A stretch of 55,894 nucleotides of DNA from Humibacillus sp. (GTDB taxonomy: Bacteria > Actinomycetota > Actinomycetes > Actinomycetales > Dermatophilaceae): NCBI GenBank assembly GCA_030452985.1, contig JAKDLG010000015.1, forward strand, positions 1 to 55,894, written 5' to 3'. Position 1 is the stretch's first letter. Each line of letters starts with the position of its first letter. Below, piece by piece: positions 16,919 to 24,916 of the stretch. The notes under the pieces were generated by a model. It was not told the DNA's origin and made no database searches. It saw only the letters and a program-made list of their open reading frames with translations. Position numbers and translations under genes: made by a program.

Positions 16919-18175
16919 ATGAGCAGGCCAGAGCAGATCGGCCGGGGACCAGGCGCTGGAATGCCGGACCACGACGCTCACGCAACGGACGCCCGCAAGC
17001 CGGGAAAGCCGGCTCCCTTGCCCTGGTTGCTGCTCCAGCTGGCCCGGGTCGGAACGTACGTCATCGTGGGGCTGGCCGTCTTCCTCGCGCCCAGCACGCC
17101 CGGCGCCCGAGTTGGCCTGTTGGTCGGCGCCTACATCATGGCCGGCCTGGCCTTGGCCTGGTGGCTCTGGCGGGACTCCGGCCATACCCGATTCACCGTG
17201 GTGAGAGGCTCACTCGTCGCAGTGTTGAGCGTGATGGCGGTGGTGTCGGCCGCCGTGACGACGATCCCCGGGGGTGGTGCGTTCTTCTGTCTGTCGGTCA
17301 TGGCCGCCCTGGCAGCTGGCACCGAGCTCGAGCCACGACCGAGCTGGCTCGTCGCCGCTTTGGGCGTTCTTGCCTTCGAGCTGGGCGCGGTGGTCGCCGG
17401 CGCCGAGGTCGACCCCGCCAACCGGCTCGGCCTGCCGTTGCTTCTGGTGGTGGCGGTTCTGGTGGGGCACAACCGTCGCGACTACCGGCAGCGGGCGGAG
17501 CAGTCGGCCGCTCTGCTCGCTCAGACCCGCTCGGTTCACGAGGCGCAGCGACGAATCGCGGTGCTGAACGAGCGCAGCCGCATTGCGCGCGAGATCCACG
17601 ACGTCCTGGCTCATTCTCTCGGCGGGGTGAGTGTGCAGATCCAAGCGGCCAGGGCGGTCCTGACCGACACGGCTGACATTGCGCGCGCCCTCGCGCTCCT
17701 GGAGCAGGCGCAGAGCATGACGGCCTCCGGCCTGATCGACACCCGCCGAGCCGTGCAGGTGCTGCGCACCGATCCCCAACCCTTGGGGCGGGAGATCACG
17801 CGGCTGGGCGAGGCCCACGGCTCCCGCTACCAGGTTCCCGTCGACGTGCGTCTGACGGGGGAGCCGACCCCCCTCGCATCCGAACCGACGGTCGCCCTTC
17901 TGCGGATGACTCAGGAGGCGCTGGTCAATGCGGCCAAGCATGCGCCGGGGCAACCGGTCGACATCCACCTCGACTACTCCCCCGCAGGCGTCACCCTCAA
18001 TGTCAGCAACCCCATTGCCACCACCCCGCTCGAGCCAGCACCCGTGCGGCTGACCACGGTCGACGGAGGTTTCGGGCTGCTCGGCCTGCGCGAACGCCTG
18101 CTGCTCCAACACGGGAATCTCAGTGTCCGAGCCCGCCCCGACCACTGGAGCGTCACGGCACGGGTGCCGCGATGA
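16919..18175 (+). CDS. sensor histidine kinase, NarL-partner type
   Basis: 418 residues from ATG 16919; a GTG directly before it is possible. Six hydrophobic segments span about residues 35-185, followed by a short coiled linker. The HisKA_3 dimerisation box is ERSRIAREIHDVLAHSL (phospho-acceptor His near 227). The ATP-binding domain shows the N box QEALVNAAKHA and the glycine box GGFGLLGLRERL. The start of the response regulator overlaps the stop (ATGA). With no obvious extracellular domain it probably senses a membrane or envelope signal. The divergent MMPL transporter is the natural candidate target. Confidence 0.92.
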   Translation: MSRPEQIGRGPGAGMPDHDAHATDARKPGKPAPLPWLLLQLARVGTYVIVGLAVFLAPSTPGARVGLLVGAYIMAGLALAWWLWRDSGHTRFTVVRGSLVAVLSVMAVVSAAVTTIPGGGAFFCLSVMAALAAGTELEPRPSWLVAALGVLAFELGAVVAGAEVDPANRLGLPLLLVVAVLVGHNRRDYRQRAEQSAALLAQTRSVHEAQRRIAVLNERSRIAREIHDVLAHSLGGVSVQIQAARAVLTDTADIARALALLEQAQSMTASGLIDTRRAVQVLRTDPQPLGREITRLGEAHGSRYQVPVDVRLTGEPTPLASEPTVALLRMTQEALVNAAKHAPGQPVDIHLDYSPAGVTLNVSNPIATTPLEPAPVRLTTVDGGFGLLGLRERLLLQHGNLSVRARPDHWSVTARVPR

Positions 18176-18873
18176 GCCACGCTTCAGGGCCTCCGGAGGC
18201 GCGCGACGGACAGCTCGAGCAACCGCTCCGTATTGTCGTGGCCGATGACCAGGCCAGTGTTCGGGAAGGCTTGGCGGTCATGTTGGACCTGCTACCGGAC
18301 ATCGCGGTCATCGCCACGGCCGAGAACGGCAGCCAGGCGATTGAGCTCGTCGAGGCCCACCACCCGGACGCCATCCTGCTCGACCTCAACATGCCGGTTC
18401 TGGACGGCACGGCCACCACGCAGCGCCTGACCGAGGACCACCCTGACGTGGCGGTCGTGATTCTGACGACCTACGCCGATGACGCGTCGGTCGTGGCCGC
18501 CCTTCGCGCCGGAGCCCGCGGTTACCTCACCAAGGACGCAGACCGGGGCGACATCGCGCGAACACTGCACGCGGCAGTCCGGGGCCACAGTGTCCTTGAC
18601 CCTGCGGTCCGAGCCGTTCTGGTCGATGCGGCCGGTCGGGCGCGGCCGCCCTCACCCGACTCGGCGCCGCCTCTACCCGACCATCTCACCGCCCGGGAGG
18701 CAGAGATCCTGGTGCTGGTCGCCCACGGTCTCAGCAACCCCGAGATCGCCGCCCGCCTCTACATCAGCGGTCACACGGTGAAGACCCACATCGGCAGGGT
18801 CTTCACCAAGACCGGGTCACGAGACCGGGCGGCGGCGGTGCTCTACGCCCACCGTCACCACCTCGTCACCTGA
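18172..18873 (+). CDS. NarL/FixJ-family response regulator
   Basis: 233 residues. The receiver domain has acidic residues DDQ near 25, the phosphorylated Asp in LLDLNMP (Asp71), and the switch Lys in LTKDADRG. A linker rich in Pro leads to a LuxR-type helix-turn-helix (LTAREAEILVLVAHGLSNPE, then TVKTHIGRVF). It is translationally coupled to the kinase gene upstream, so the two form one signalling pair. Confidence 0.93.
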   Translation: MSHASGPPEARDGQLEQPLRIVVADDQASVREGLAVMLDLLPDIAVIATAENGSQAIELVEAHHPDAILLDLNMPVLDGTATTQRLTEDHPDVAVVILTTYADDASVVAALRAGARGYLTKDADRGDIARTLHAAVRGHSVLDPAVRAVLVDAAGRARPPSPDSAPPLPDHLTAREAEILVLVAHGLSNPEIAARLYISGHTVKTHIGRVFTKTGSRDRAAAVLYAHRHHLVT

Positions 18874-18882
18874 CCCGTGCAT

Positions 18883-18921
18883 CCGACACCCGCCGGCTCC
18901 TGATGCGGCGGGTGGCGTCGG
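18883..18921 (+). terminator. hairpin after the two-component operon
   Basis: CCGACACCCGCCG and CGGCGGGTGGCGTCGG pair around a 10-base loop with a small bulge, 10 bases past the response-regulator stop. It is the likely terminator. The remaining ~130 bases to the TetR gene show nothing else. Confidence 0.65.
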
Positions 18922-19056
18922 GGGTGCTGCGACCCAGCTGCCGAACGCTCAGGCGCCACAAGGCAGTCAGGTTCGCGTGCGCCGATCCCTCGGAAGCGGT
19001 GCGGCGTCACCCCGAACCTACCTGTGCGCCATGGCCCGGTTCACTGGGGCCGAGGC

Positions 19057-19788
19057 TCAGCGCTGTCGGGCGATGAGGGCCTCCGTGCCGTCGAGCAGCA
19101 GCTGTAGACCGCGTTCGAACTCCTCACGGTAGAAGCCGTCGGTGTCGTCGTCGAGCGCCGCCGGGCCGGCCGCGGCGAGGTTCGGAAACGCCTCCGGGTC
19201 GATGAGCTGCCCGATGTACTGCAGATAGGCCCCTTGCGGCCCGTCGGGATCGACCGGGCCGACGAGGCCCATCTGCGCCGACTGGCGCACGTGGTTCTGG
19301 CCCCACCCGTCGACGGCCAGCATGACGGAAAGCCGTTGCTGGTAGGTCAGAGGCGTGCTGGCGAGGGCCTCGAGGCCTGCCTCGGTCCAGCCGATCACGT
19401 TGGGGGTCAGAGGCGGTGACGGCTGGGCCACCGTGACTGACCACGGGTGGGCCAACCGCTGCTCGGCCACGCGGGTGGCCCACGAGGTGACCCGGTGGCG
19501 CCAGTCGTCGTCGGCGCGGTAGACGACGTCGGGCGGCCCGTAGGCCTCGTCGAGCATGACGAAGTGCAGCTCGTCCTTGCTGTCGACGTAGCGGTAGAGC
19601 GACATCGTGGTGAACCCCACGGCCGCGGCCACACTCTTCATCGACACGGCGTCGAGCCCCTCGGCGTCGGCGATCGCCACGGCCGCTGCACCGATCTCGG
19701 TGAGCGTGAGCGACGGCTTGGGGCCGCGACGCCCTCGGGGCTCCTGGCCCCACAGCATCTGGAGGTAGCGGGGCAGCGCGATCGTCAT
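19057..19788 (-). CDS. TetR-family repressor (TetR_C_1 type)
   Basis: 243 residues. The helix-turn-helix spans about residues 27-75 (LTEIGAAAVAIADAEGLDAV, then AAAVGFTTMSLYRYVDSKDEL). A TetR-class C-terminal ligand domain follows, with a conserved-looking WRHRVTSWATR segment. It is divergently arranged with the MFS exporter 98 bases away, and an operator-like repeat lies within the exporter promoter, so drug- or metabolite-relieved repression of the exporter is the probable circuit. Confidence 0.9.
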   Translation of the reverse strand: MTIALPRYLQMLWGQEPRGRRGPKPSLTLTEIGAAAVAIADAEGLDAVSMKSVAAAVGFTTMSLYRYVDSKDELHFVMLDEAYGPPDVVYRADDDWRHRVTSWATRVAEQRLAHPWSVTVAQPSPPLTPNVIGWTEAGLEALASTPLTYQQRLSVMLAVDGWGQNHVRQSAQMGLVGPVDPDGPQGAYLQYIGQLIDPEAFPNLAAAGPAALDDDTDGFYREEFERGLQLLLDGTEALIARQR

Positions 19789-19809
19789 GATCAGATCCTA
19801 GCCAACTGC

Positions 19810-19838
19810 TTGCCAGGTACACCATTACGGCGTACATT
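19810..19838 (+). promoter_or_regulatory. MFS promoter with embedded TetR-type operator
   Basis: A -35 TTGCCA (19810-19815), 17-base spacer and -10 TACATT (19833-19838) make a credible sigma-70-type promoter for the exporter. Inside the spacer lies the inverted repeat GTACACC-ATTAC-GGCGTAC (19817-19835, one mismatch), where a bound repressor would block polymerase. The assignment to the adjacent TetR protein is inferred. Confidence 0.6.
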
Positions 19839-19886
19839 CAGCGTGCACCATAAACACTATGCGTAATACACAGATTGGAGTCTGAC

Positions 19887-21485
19887 ATGGCGAGCACCTC
19901 CGCCGGACGCCGCGAGTGGATCGCACTCGGCGTTCTCTGCCTTCCCCTGCTCATGGTCTCGATGGATGTCTCGGTGCTGTTCTTCGCCGTGCCGCACATC
20001 TCGGAGTCGTTGCAACCCAGTGCCACCCAGGTGCTGTGGATCTTCGACGTGTACGGCTTCGTCCTCGCCGGCCTGCTGCTCACGATGGGCTCGGTGGCCG
20101 ACCGCATCGGCCGCCGTCGGCTGCTGCTGGTCGGCGCGCTGGCCTTCGCCGCCGCCTCGGTGCTGGCCGCCTACGCCGGCAGCGCCGAGCAGCTCATCGC
20201 GGCCCGCGCCCTGCTCGGGGTGGGCGGCGCCACCCTGATGCCGTCGACCCTCGCGATCGTCCGCACCCTGTTCGTCGACCCGGTCGAGCGGGCGAAGGCG
20301 ATCGGCGTCTGGTCGGCCGTGATGGCAGGCGGGGTCGGCGTGGGCCCGGTCGTCTCGGGCATCCTGCTGGCCCACTTCTGGTGGGGATCGGTGTTCCTGA
20401 TCAACGTGCCGGTCATGGTCGCGCTGCTCGCCGTCGCCCCGTTCCTGCTGCCCGAGTCACGCTCCGCAGCGGCCAAGGTCGACCTCATCAGCTCGGCCCT
20501 CTCGCTCGCCGCGATCTTCCCGGTCGTGCACGCCATCAAGCAGGGTGCCACGTCGGGCCTCTCCTGGCCGGTCGTGCTCTACGCGCTGGGTGGCGGATGC
20601 TTCGGACTGCTCTTCGTGCGCCGGCAACGGCAGCTCGAGGCTCCGATGGTCGACCTGCGCCTCTTCGCCCGGCACGGGTTCAGCGGCTCGGTGACGGTGC
20701 AGATGATCGCCATGTTCGGCGTCATGGGCAACGCCGTGCTGATGACCCAGTACCTCCAGTCGGTGCTCGGCTACACCGCCCTGACCGCCGCCCTCTGGAG
20801 CCTGCTGCCGTCGGTGTTCGTCGGCGCGGCGGCTCCGACCGCCGTGGCTCTCGCGGCGCGGCTCGGCCGCCCGATCGTGATGGCCTCGGGGTTCGTCGTC
20901 GCCGCCGCCGGCTTCATCGGCCTGCAGAGCGCCGGGGCGCATTCGAGCATCCTCCCGGCACTGGTGTCCGCGTCGTTCGTGGCCGTCGGCCTCGTCTCGG
21001 TAGCCACCCTGGTCACCGAGTACGCGGTCGGGGTCGCCCCGCCCGAGCGGACCGGCGCCGTATCGGCCCTGTTCGAGACGGCGGGCGAGCTGGGCGGAGC
21101 CCTCGGCATGGCCGTGCTGGGCAGCGTGCTCAGCGCCGTCTACGCCGCCCGCGTCGTGCTGCTCCTGCCGCCCGGACTCACGCCTGGCCAGTCGGCCGCC
21201 GCCACCCAGACCCTCGGGGATGCCGGTGTCATCGCGGCCCAGGTGACGGCCCGGTCCGGGGGTGGCGGGGTGGGTCAGCAGGTGCTCGACGCCGCACGCA
21301 GCGCCTACGTGGCGGGGATGCACACCACCGGGCTGGTCGCGGCGAGCGTGCTGCTGGTCGGAGCCGTGGTCGCCGTGACCACTCTTCCGCGCGCTGCGGC
21401 TGGCGCCCTGGGGCCGGAACAGCCTCAGCCGGCTTCGAGTCGAGAGACCGACCAGCTGGGCCCCGCGCGTGCAGACCGTCCCTGA
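19887..21485 (+). CDS. MFS drug exporter, DHA2 (QacA/EmrB) family
   Basis: 532 residues from ATG 19887 with TTGGAG eight bases upstream; an in-frame TTG at 19875 is less likely. Fourteen predicted membrane segments fit the DHA2 class. Visible signatures are the segment-1 DVSVLFFAVP region, motif A as GSVADRIGRRRLLL near residue 70 and motif C-like GVGVGPVVSGILL near 150. It probably exports amphipathic drugs with proton antiport under the divergent TetR protein. The end is convergent with the MOSC gene. Confidence 0.9.
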   Translation: MASTSAGRREWIALGVLCLPLLMVSMDVSVLFFAVPHISESLQPSATQVLWIFDVYGFVLAGLLLTMGSVADRIGRRRLLLVGALAFAAASVLAAYAGSAEQLIAARALLGVGGATLMPSTLAIVRTLFVDPVERAKAIGVWSAVMAGGVGVGPVVSGILLAHFWWGSVFLINVPVMVALLAVAPFLLPESRSAAAKVDLISSALSLAAIFPVVHAIKQGATSGLSWPVVLYALGGGCFGLLFVRRQRQLEAPMVDLRLFARHGFSGSVTVQMIAMFGVMGNAVLMTQYLQSVLGYTALTAALWSLLPSVFVGAAAPTAVALAARLGRPIVMASGFVVAAAGFIGLQSAGAHSSILPALVSASFVAVGLVSVATLVTEYAVGVAPPERTGAVSALFETAGELGGALGMAVLGSVLSAVYAARVVLLLPPGLTPGQSAAATQTLGDAGVIAAQVTARSGGGGVGQQVLDAARSAYVAGMHTTGLVAASVLLVGAVVAVTTLPRAAAGALGPEQPQPASSRETDQLGPARADRP

Positions 21486-21553
21486 CCACCGGGGACGTAG
21501 ACCCGCGACCAAGGACGCGTCACGGCGCCCTCGGTGCTGGCCCAGCGGCATCC

Positions 21554-22156
21554 TCAGACGGGTTCAAGGGCGGTATACGGGCCGTCCGCAAGGACCACGC
21601 CGATGGTCTGCCCCGGATGCACCTCACCGCCACACTCCACGACGCCCATCACTCCTGCCTTGCGCACGACGGTGGAACCCTCGAGGCGATCGACTCCCCC
21701 GGTGGCGGTCAGCGTGGGTTCGGCCGTCGACGGCACGCCGTCGGCGCGAGCCACGACCACCTTGAGCAGGCCGGGCTGGAAGTCGTTGATCTGTCGGCAC
21801 GGGTTGCGCAGACCCGTCAGGCGCACCACGACCTCGCCGAAGTGCAGCCGAGTACCGACAGGGAGGGAATGCAGCGCCAGGCCCTCGGTCGTGATGTTCT
21901 CGCCCAGGTCACCCGGGCCGATCTGGTGCCCGCGCGCCCCCGCCTCTGCGAAGAGCTCGGCCGAGATGAGGTGCACCTGCCGCAGGTTCTCCTGGTTGGG
22001 GTCTCGGCGCACCCGGGAACGGTGCTGCACGAGCGTGCCGGCATGGGCGTCACCGACCACGCCCAACCCGGCTGCGAGGGTGATCGAGTCGCACGGCAGC
22101 TTGCTGAAACGGTGCATCAGGTCGCGACTGACGCAGAGGACGTGACCGGTCGGCAT
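21554..22156 (-). CDS. MOSC-domain protein
   Basis: 200 residues, a stand-alone MOSC domain. Conserved features are VGDAHAGTLVQHRSRV near residue 37, GDLGENITTEGL near 82, and the Cys-bearing LRNPCRQIN near 118. MOSC proteins bind molybdenum cofactor or move sulfur; stand-alone members such as YiiM reduce N-hydroxylated substrates. No molybdenum-cofactor gene is near. The start of the downstream part of the locus is 60 bases from the DUF1348 gene stop, in the same direction. A broken copy of its C-terminal third lies at 10780-11000 and its last bases recur at 5332. Confidence 0.88.
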   Translation of the reverse strand: MPTGHVLCVSRDLMHRFSKLPCDSITLAAGLGVVGDAHAGTLVQHRSRVRRDPNQENLRQVHLISAELFAEAGARGHQIGPGDLGENITTEGLALHSLPVGTRLHFGEVVVRLTGLRNPCRQINDFQPGLLKVVVARADGVPSTAEPTLTATGGVDRLEGSTVVRKAGVMGVVECGGEVHPGQTIGVVLADGPYTALEPV

Positions 22157-22216
22157 CCATCGATCATCTCAGCCCCGGGCCTCTGCGAGCGACCAGGTTC
22201 GCCCCAGCTCCGGTGC

Positions 22217-22687
22217 TCAGAGTCCCAGGTCGGTGAGGCCCTGGTGGTCGACGGGCCGCGGGCCCGGAGCGTCCCAGCGGTAGAGCCGCTCCGACTCCGA
22301 GATCTGCAGGTCGTTGATGCTCGCGTGCCGGAACTGACAGCGGCCCTCCTGGTCGAACTGCCAGTTCTCGTTGCCGTAGGAGCGGTACCAGAGCCCGTCC
22401 TTGCCCATCGACTCAGAGGCAAAACGCACGGCAATGCGGTTGTCCCCGAAGGCCCACATCTCCTTGATCAACCGGTAGTCCCGCTCCCGGTCCCACTTCT
22501 GCACCAGGAACGCGGCGATCTCGTCTCGGCCCGTGACCCAGGTCGTGCGGTTGCGCCACCGGCTGTCGGGCGAGTACGCGAGGGCCACTCGCTCAGGGTC
22601 CCTGGTGTTCCACAGATCCTCGGCCCCCCGGACCTTGGCGACAGCGTCCTCACGCGTGAACGGCGGCACGATCGGCTTGGTTGCCAT
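22217..22687 (-). CDS. DUF1348 family protein (NTF2-like fold)
   Basis: 156 residues from ATG 22687, preceded by GAGGAG. The sequence is typical of this small, well-conserved family: PPFTREDAVAKVRGAEDLWN at the start, then YSPDSRWRNRTTWVTGR and VRFASES, with SYGNENWQFD and the C-terminal ASINDLQISESERLYRW. Function is not established; the fold forms a cone with a pocket. It is co-directional with the MOSC gene 60 bases downstream and probably shares its transcript. A fragment of its 3' end recurs at 11040-11205. Confidence 0.9.
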   Translation of the reverse strand: MATKPIVPPFTREDAVAKVRGAEDLWNTRDPERVALAYSPDSRWRNRTTWVTGRDEIAAFLVQKWDRERDYRLIKEMWAFGDNRIAVRFASESMGKDGLWYRSYGNENWQFDQEGRCQFRHASINDLQISESERLYRWDAPGPRPVDHQGLTDLGL

Positions 22688-22747
22688 GACACGTCTCCTC
22701 GTACTGACAGTCCCCCGACCTCCTCCGACCGTATCCGACTGGCCGAA

Positions 22748-22784
22748 CCCTGCATCACCAACTCGTCCGATGGGTGATGCAGGG
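22748..22784 (-). terminator. perfect hairpin terminator
   Basis: CCCTGCATCACC and GGTGATGCAGGG form a perfect 12-bp stem around a 13-base loop. It lies 36 bases past the stop of the leftward DUF1906 gene and upstream of the DUF1348 gene, so it insulates the two. Confidence 0.75.
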
Positions 22785-22819
22785 TGCCCGAGCCGGGCGG
22801 TCAGGCGAATCATCCCGTC

Positions 22820-24811
22820 TTAGAAGTAGCCCCACAGGTCGGCGATCATCGAGGTGGTGCCAGGCGACCTGTTGTACAGGGCGACCTTGCCTCCCGCCCC
22901 GACCGGGGCGATGACCAGGTTCGGAACCGTCTGACCCTTGACGAAGTTCAGGTTCGACACCCTCGGACGAGCAGCACCCTCGTCGTACACCGTCAGGTAC
23001 CCGGACCCCGTGGGGGCGGTGACCGTGACGTTCAACACCACCGCCGAGACCCCGGATGCCGGCACCCCACCACGACCGGTGACCTGCAGGTGCACCGTGC
23101 CCCCGGGGGCGACCGCAGCCTTCGGCGCACCGACCCCGGCACGGGTATCCAGCAACCGCGACGGGCGGAGCGGCATGAAGCCACCCGGCGCGTTCACCGT
23201 CGCGGTACCGGCCAGGTAGTAGCCGCCGATGTCGGCAATCAACGAGGTGGTGCCACGGGACCCGTTGTAGAGGGCGACCTTGCCTCCCGCCCCGACCGGG
23301 GCGATGACCAGGTTCGGAACCGTCTGACCCTTGACGAAGTTCAGGTTCGACACCCTCGGACGAGCAGCACCCTCGTCGTACACCGTCAGGTACCCGGACC
23401 CCGTGGGGGCGGTGACCGTGACGTTCAACACCACCGCCGAGACCCCGGATGCCGGCACCCCACCACGACCGGTGACCTGCAGGTGCACCGTGCCCCCGGG
23501 GGCGACCGCAGCCTTCGGCGCACCGACCCCGGCACGGGTATCCAGCAACCGCGACGGGCGGAGCGGCATGAAGCCACCCGGCGCGTTCACCGTCGCGGTA
23601 CCGGCCAGGTAGTAGCCGCCGATGTCGGCAATCAACGAGGTGGTGCCACGGGACCCGTTGTAGAGGGCGACCTTGCCTCCCGCCCCGACCGGGGCGATGA
23701 CCAGGTTCGGAACCGTCTGACCCTTGACGAAGTTCAGGTTCGACACCCTCGGACGAGCAGCACCCTCGTCGTACACCGTCAGGTACCCGGACCCCGTGGG
23801 GGCGGTGACCGTGACGTTCAACACCACCGCCGAGACCCCGGATGCCGGCACCCCACCACGACCGGTGACCTGCAGGTGCACCGTGCCCCCGGGGGCGACC
23901 GCAGCCTTCGGCGCACCGACCCCGGCACGGGTATCCAGCAACCGCGACGGGCGGAGCGGCATGAAGCCACCCGGCGCCGTGATGTCGAGCTGGTTACGGT
24001 CGACGTCCAGCGTCTGACCACCGTAGCTCTCCGGCGCTCCGCCCCGGTACTGCTTGATGCGGCGGTGCACCCAGTACGTGGCGGGGATGGCCGCATCCGA
24101 CACGGTGGCGACGCCGTCGTACCGGGCGAACCACACGTGGTCGGGCCGCACGTAGGCCGTGGAGTTGTAGGCCGCGACCTGGTCGCGGATACCAGACCCG
24201 AGGCTGCTGTAGAAGCCGGAGAGGAACCCCAGGGCGTGCAGCCGCTGGGTCCACTGGCTCTGGAAGGTCAGCACCGCCTTTGTGCACGCCGGGTCGGTGG
24301 TGCTGTACGCCTCGATGTCGTTGTAGACCGTGCTGCCCGTGGCCAGCCCGAGCGATCGGGCTCGCGCGGCAGCGTCGGTGGCCGCCAACGAACCTTGGGC
24401 GGCAGCGTTGCCGGCGGTGAACCGGATCGGCTTGGTCGAGGTGGTGCAGTAGGGCTGTGGGCCCAGGTAGATCGGGAGCAGGTGCCACCCCGTGGACTGC
24501 TGGGTGCTCACCCACTGCGGTGTCAGGTTGGCTTGCACCGTGTCGTAGCGGTTGCCGCCCCCGATGTAGATGCCGACCGCGCGGTAGGGCGAGCTGGCCC
24601 GCCAGGCGGTCATCAGGGTCTGGCTGGGCGCGGTGTAGTGGTCGAAGCCCCCGCCGGCGTAGGTGCCAGGTGTTGGGTTGGTCACCGGGGCCGCGGACCC
24701 GGTGGGTGCGTTCGCCAGCGTCGTCAGCGCCAGCAGCCCGGCGGTCACGGCTGTCAGGAACGTTCGCCGCCTGGAACGGAACCGGGCCCATCGTTGCCTG
24801 TTCATCGCCAT
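22820..24811 (-). CDS. secreted DUF1906 protein with three LDTR-type repeats
   Basis: 663 residues from ATG 24811. Signal peptide ends near residue 42 (APTGSAA). A glycoside-hydrolase-like DUF1906 domain (about 50-275) shows GGGFDHYTAPS, AVGIYIGGGNRYD, VYNDIEAY, SGFYSSLGSG and WVHRRIKQY. Three tandem 131-residue beta-rich units follow, each opening with FMPLRPSRLLDTR and ending near SLIADIGGYY, the actinobacterial LDTR cell-surface module. The family resembles lysozyme-like barrels and probably acts on the wall or an extracellular glycan, with repeats serving as binding modules. The ORF continues upstream to 24880, but that part is not signal-like. Confidence 0.87.
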   Translation of the reverse strand: MAMNRQRWARFRSRRRTFLTAVTAGLLALTTLANAPTGSAAPVTNPTPGTYAGGGFDHYTAPSQTLMTAWRASSPYRAVGIYIGGGNRYDTVQANLTPQWVSTQQSTGWHLLPIYLGPQPYCTTSTKPIRFTAGNAAAQGSLAATDAAARARSLGLATGSTVYNDIEAYSTTDPACTKAVLTFQSQWTQRLHALGFLSGFYSSLGSGIRDQVAAYNSTAYVRPDHVWFARYDGVATVSDAAIPATYWVHRRIKQYRGGAPESYGGQTLDVDRNQLDITAPGGFMPLRPSRLLDTRAGVGAPKAAVAPGGTVHLQVTGRGGVPASGVSAVVLNVTVTAPTGSGYLTVYDEGAARPRVSNLNFVKGQTVPNLVIAPVGAGGKVALYNGSRGTTSLIADIGGYYLAGTATVNAPGGFMPLRPSRLLDTRAGVGAPKAAVAPGGTVHLQVTGRGGVPASGVSAVVLNVTVTAPTGSGYLTVYDEGAARPRVSNLNFVKGQTVPNLVIAPVGAGGKVALYNGSRGTTSLIADIGGYYLAGTATVNAPGGFMPLRPSRLLDTRAGVGAPKAAVAPGGTVHLQVTGRGGVPASGVSAVVLNVTVTAPTGSGYLTVYDEGAARPRVSNLNFVKGQTVPNLVIAPVGAGGKVALYNRSPGTTSMIADLWGYF
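22878..23977. repeat. tandem repeat, exact 393-bp period, 2.8 units
   Basis: The DNA from 22878 repeats at +393 and +786 bases with no differences that I can see by eye, until the third unit diverges at 23978 into the DUF1906 domain. Only the last protein unit differs (NRSPGTTSM... versus NGSRGTTSL...). Identity in silent positions implies a very recent expansion or ongoing gene conversion. All units stay in frame. Confidence 0.95.
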
Positions 24812-24916
24812 ACCACTCTCGAGGTTCCCTGCCTTGATGGCTGATCCTGAAGTGCACCACTGGAGCCACCGTCGGCACAAGACAGGGGAACCTCACCATC
24901 GAGCGGGGTCCCTGCG

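Noticed and set aside
19916-22777. 953-residue rightward open frame
   Set aside because: It is Arg/Ala-rich shadow sequence over the MFS exporter and then the MOSC and DUF1348 genes; codon bias fits the real frames.
22878-23977. CRISPR-like periodic repeat
   Set aside because: The 393-bp period is continuous coding sequence with no spacers.
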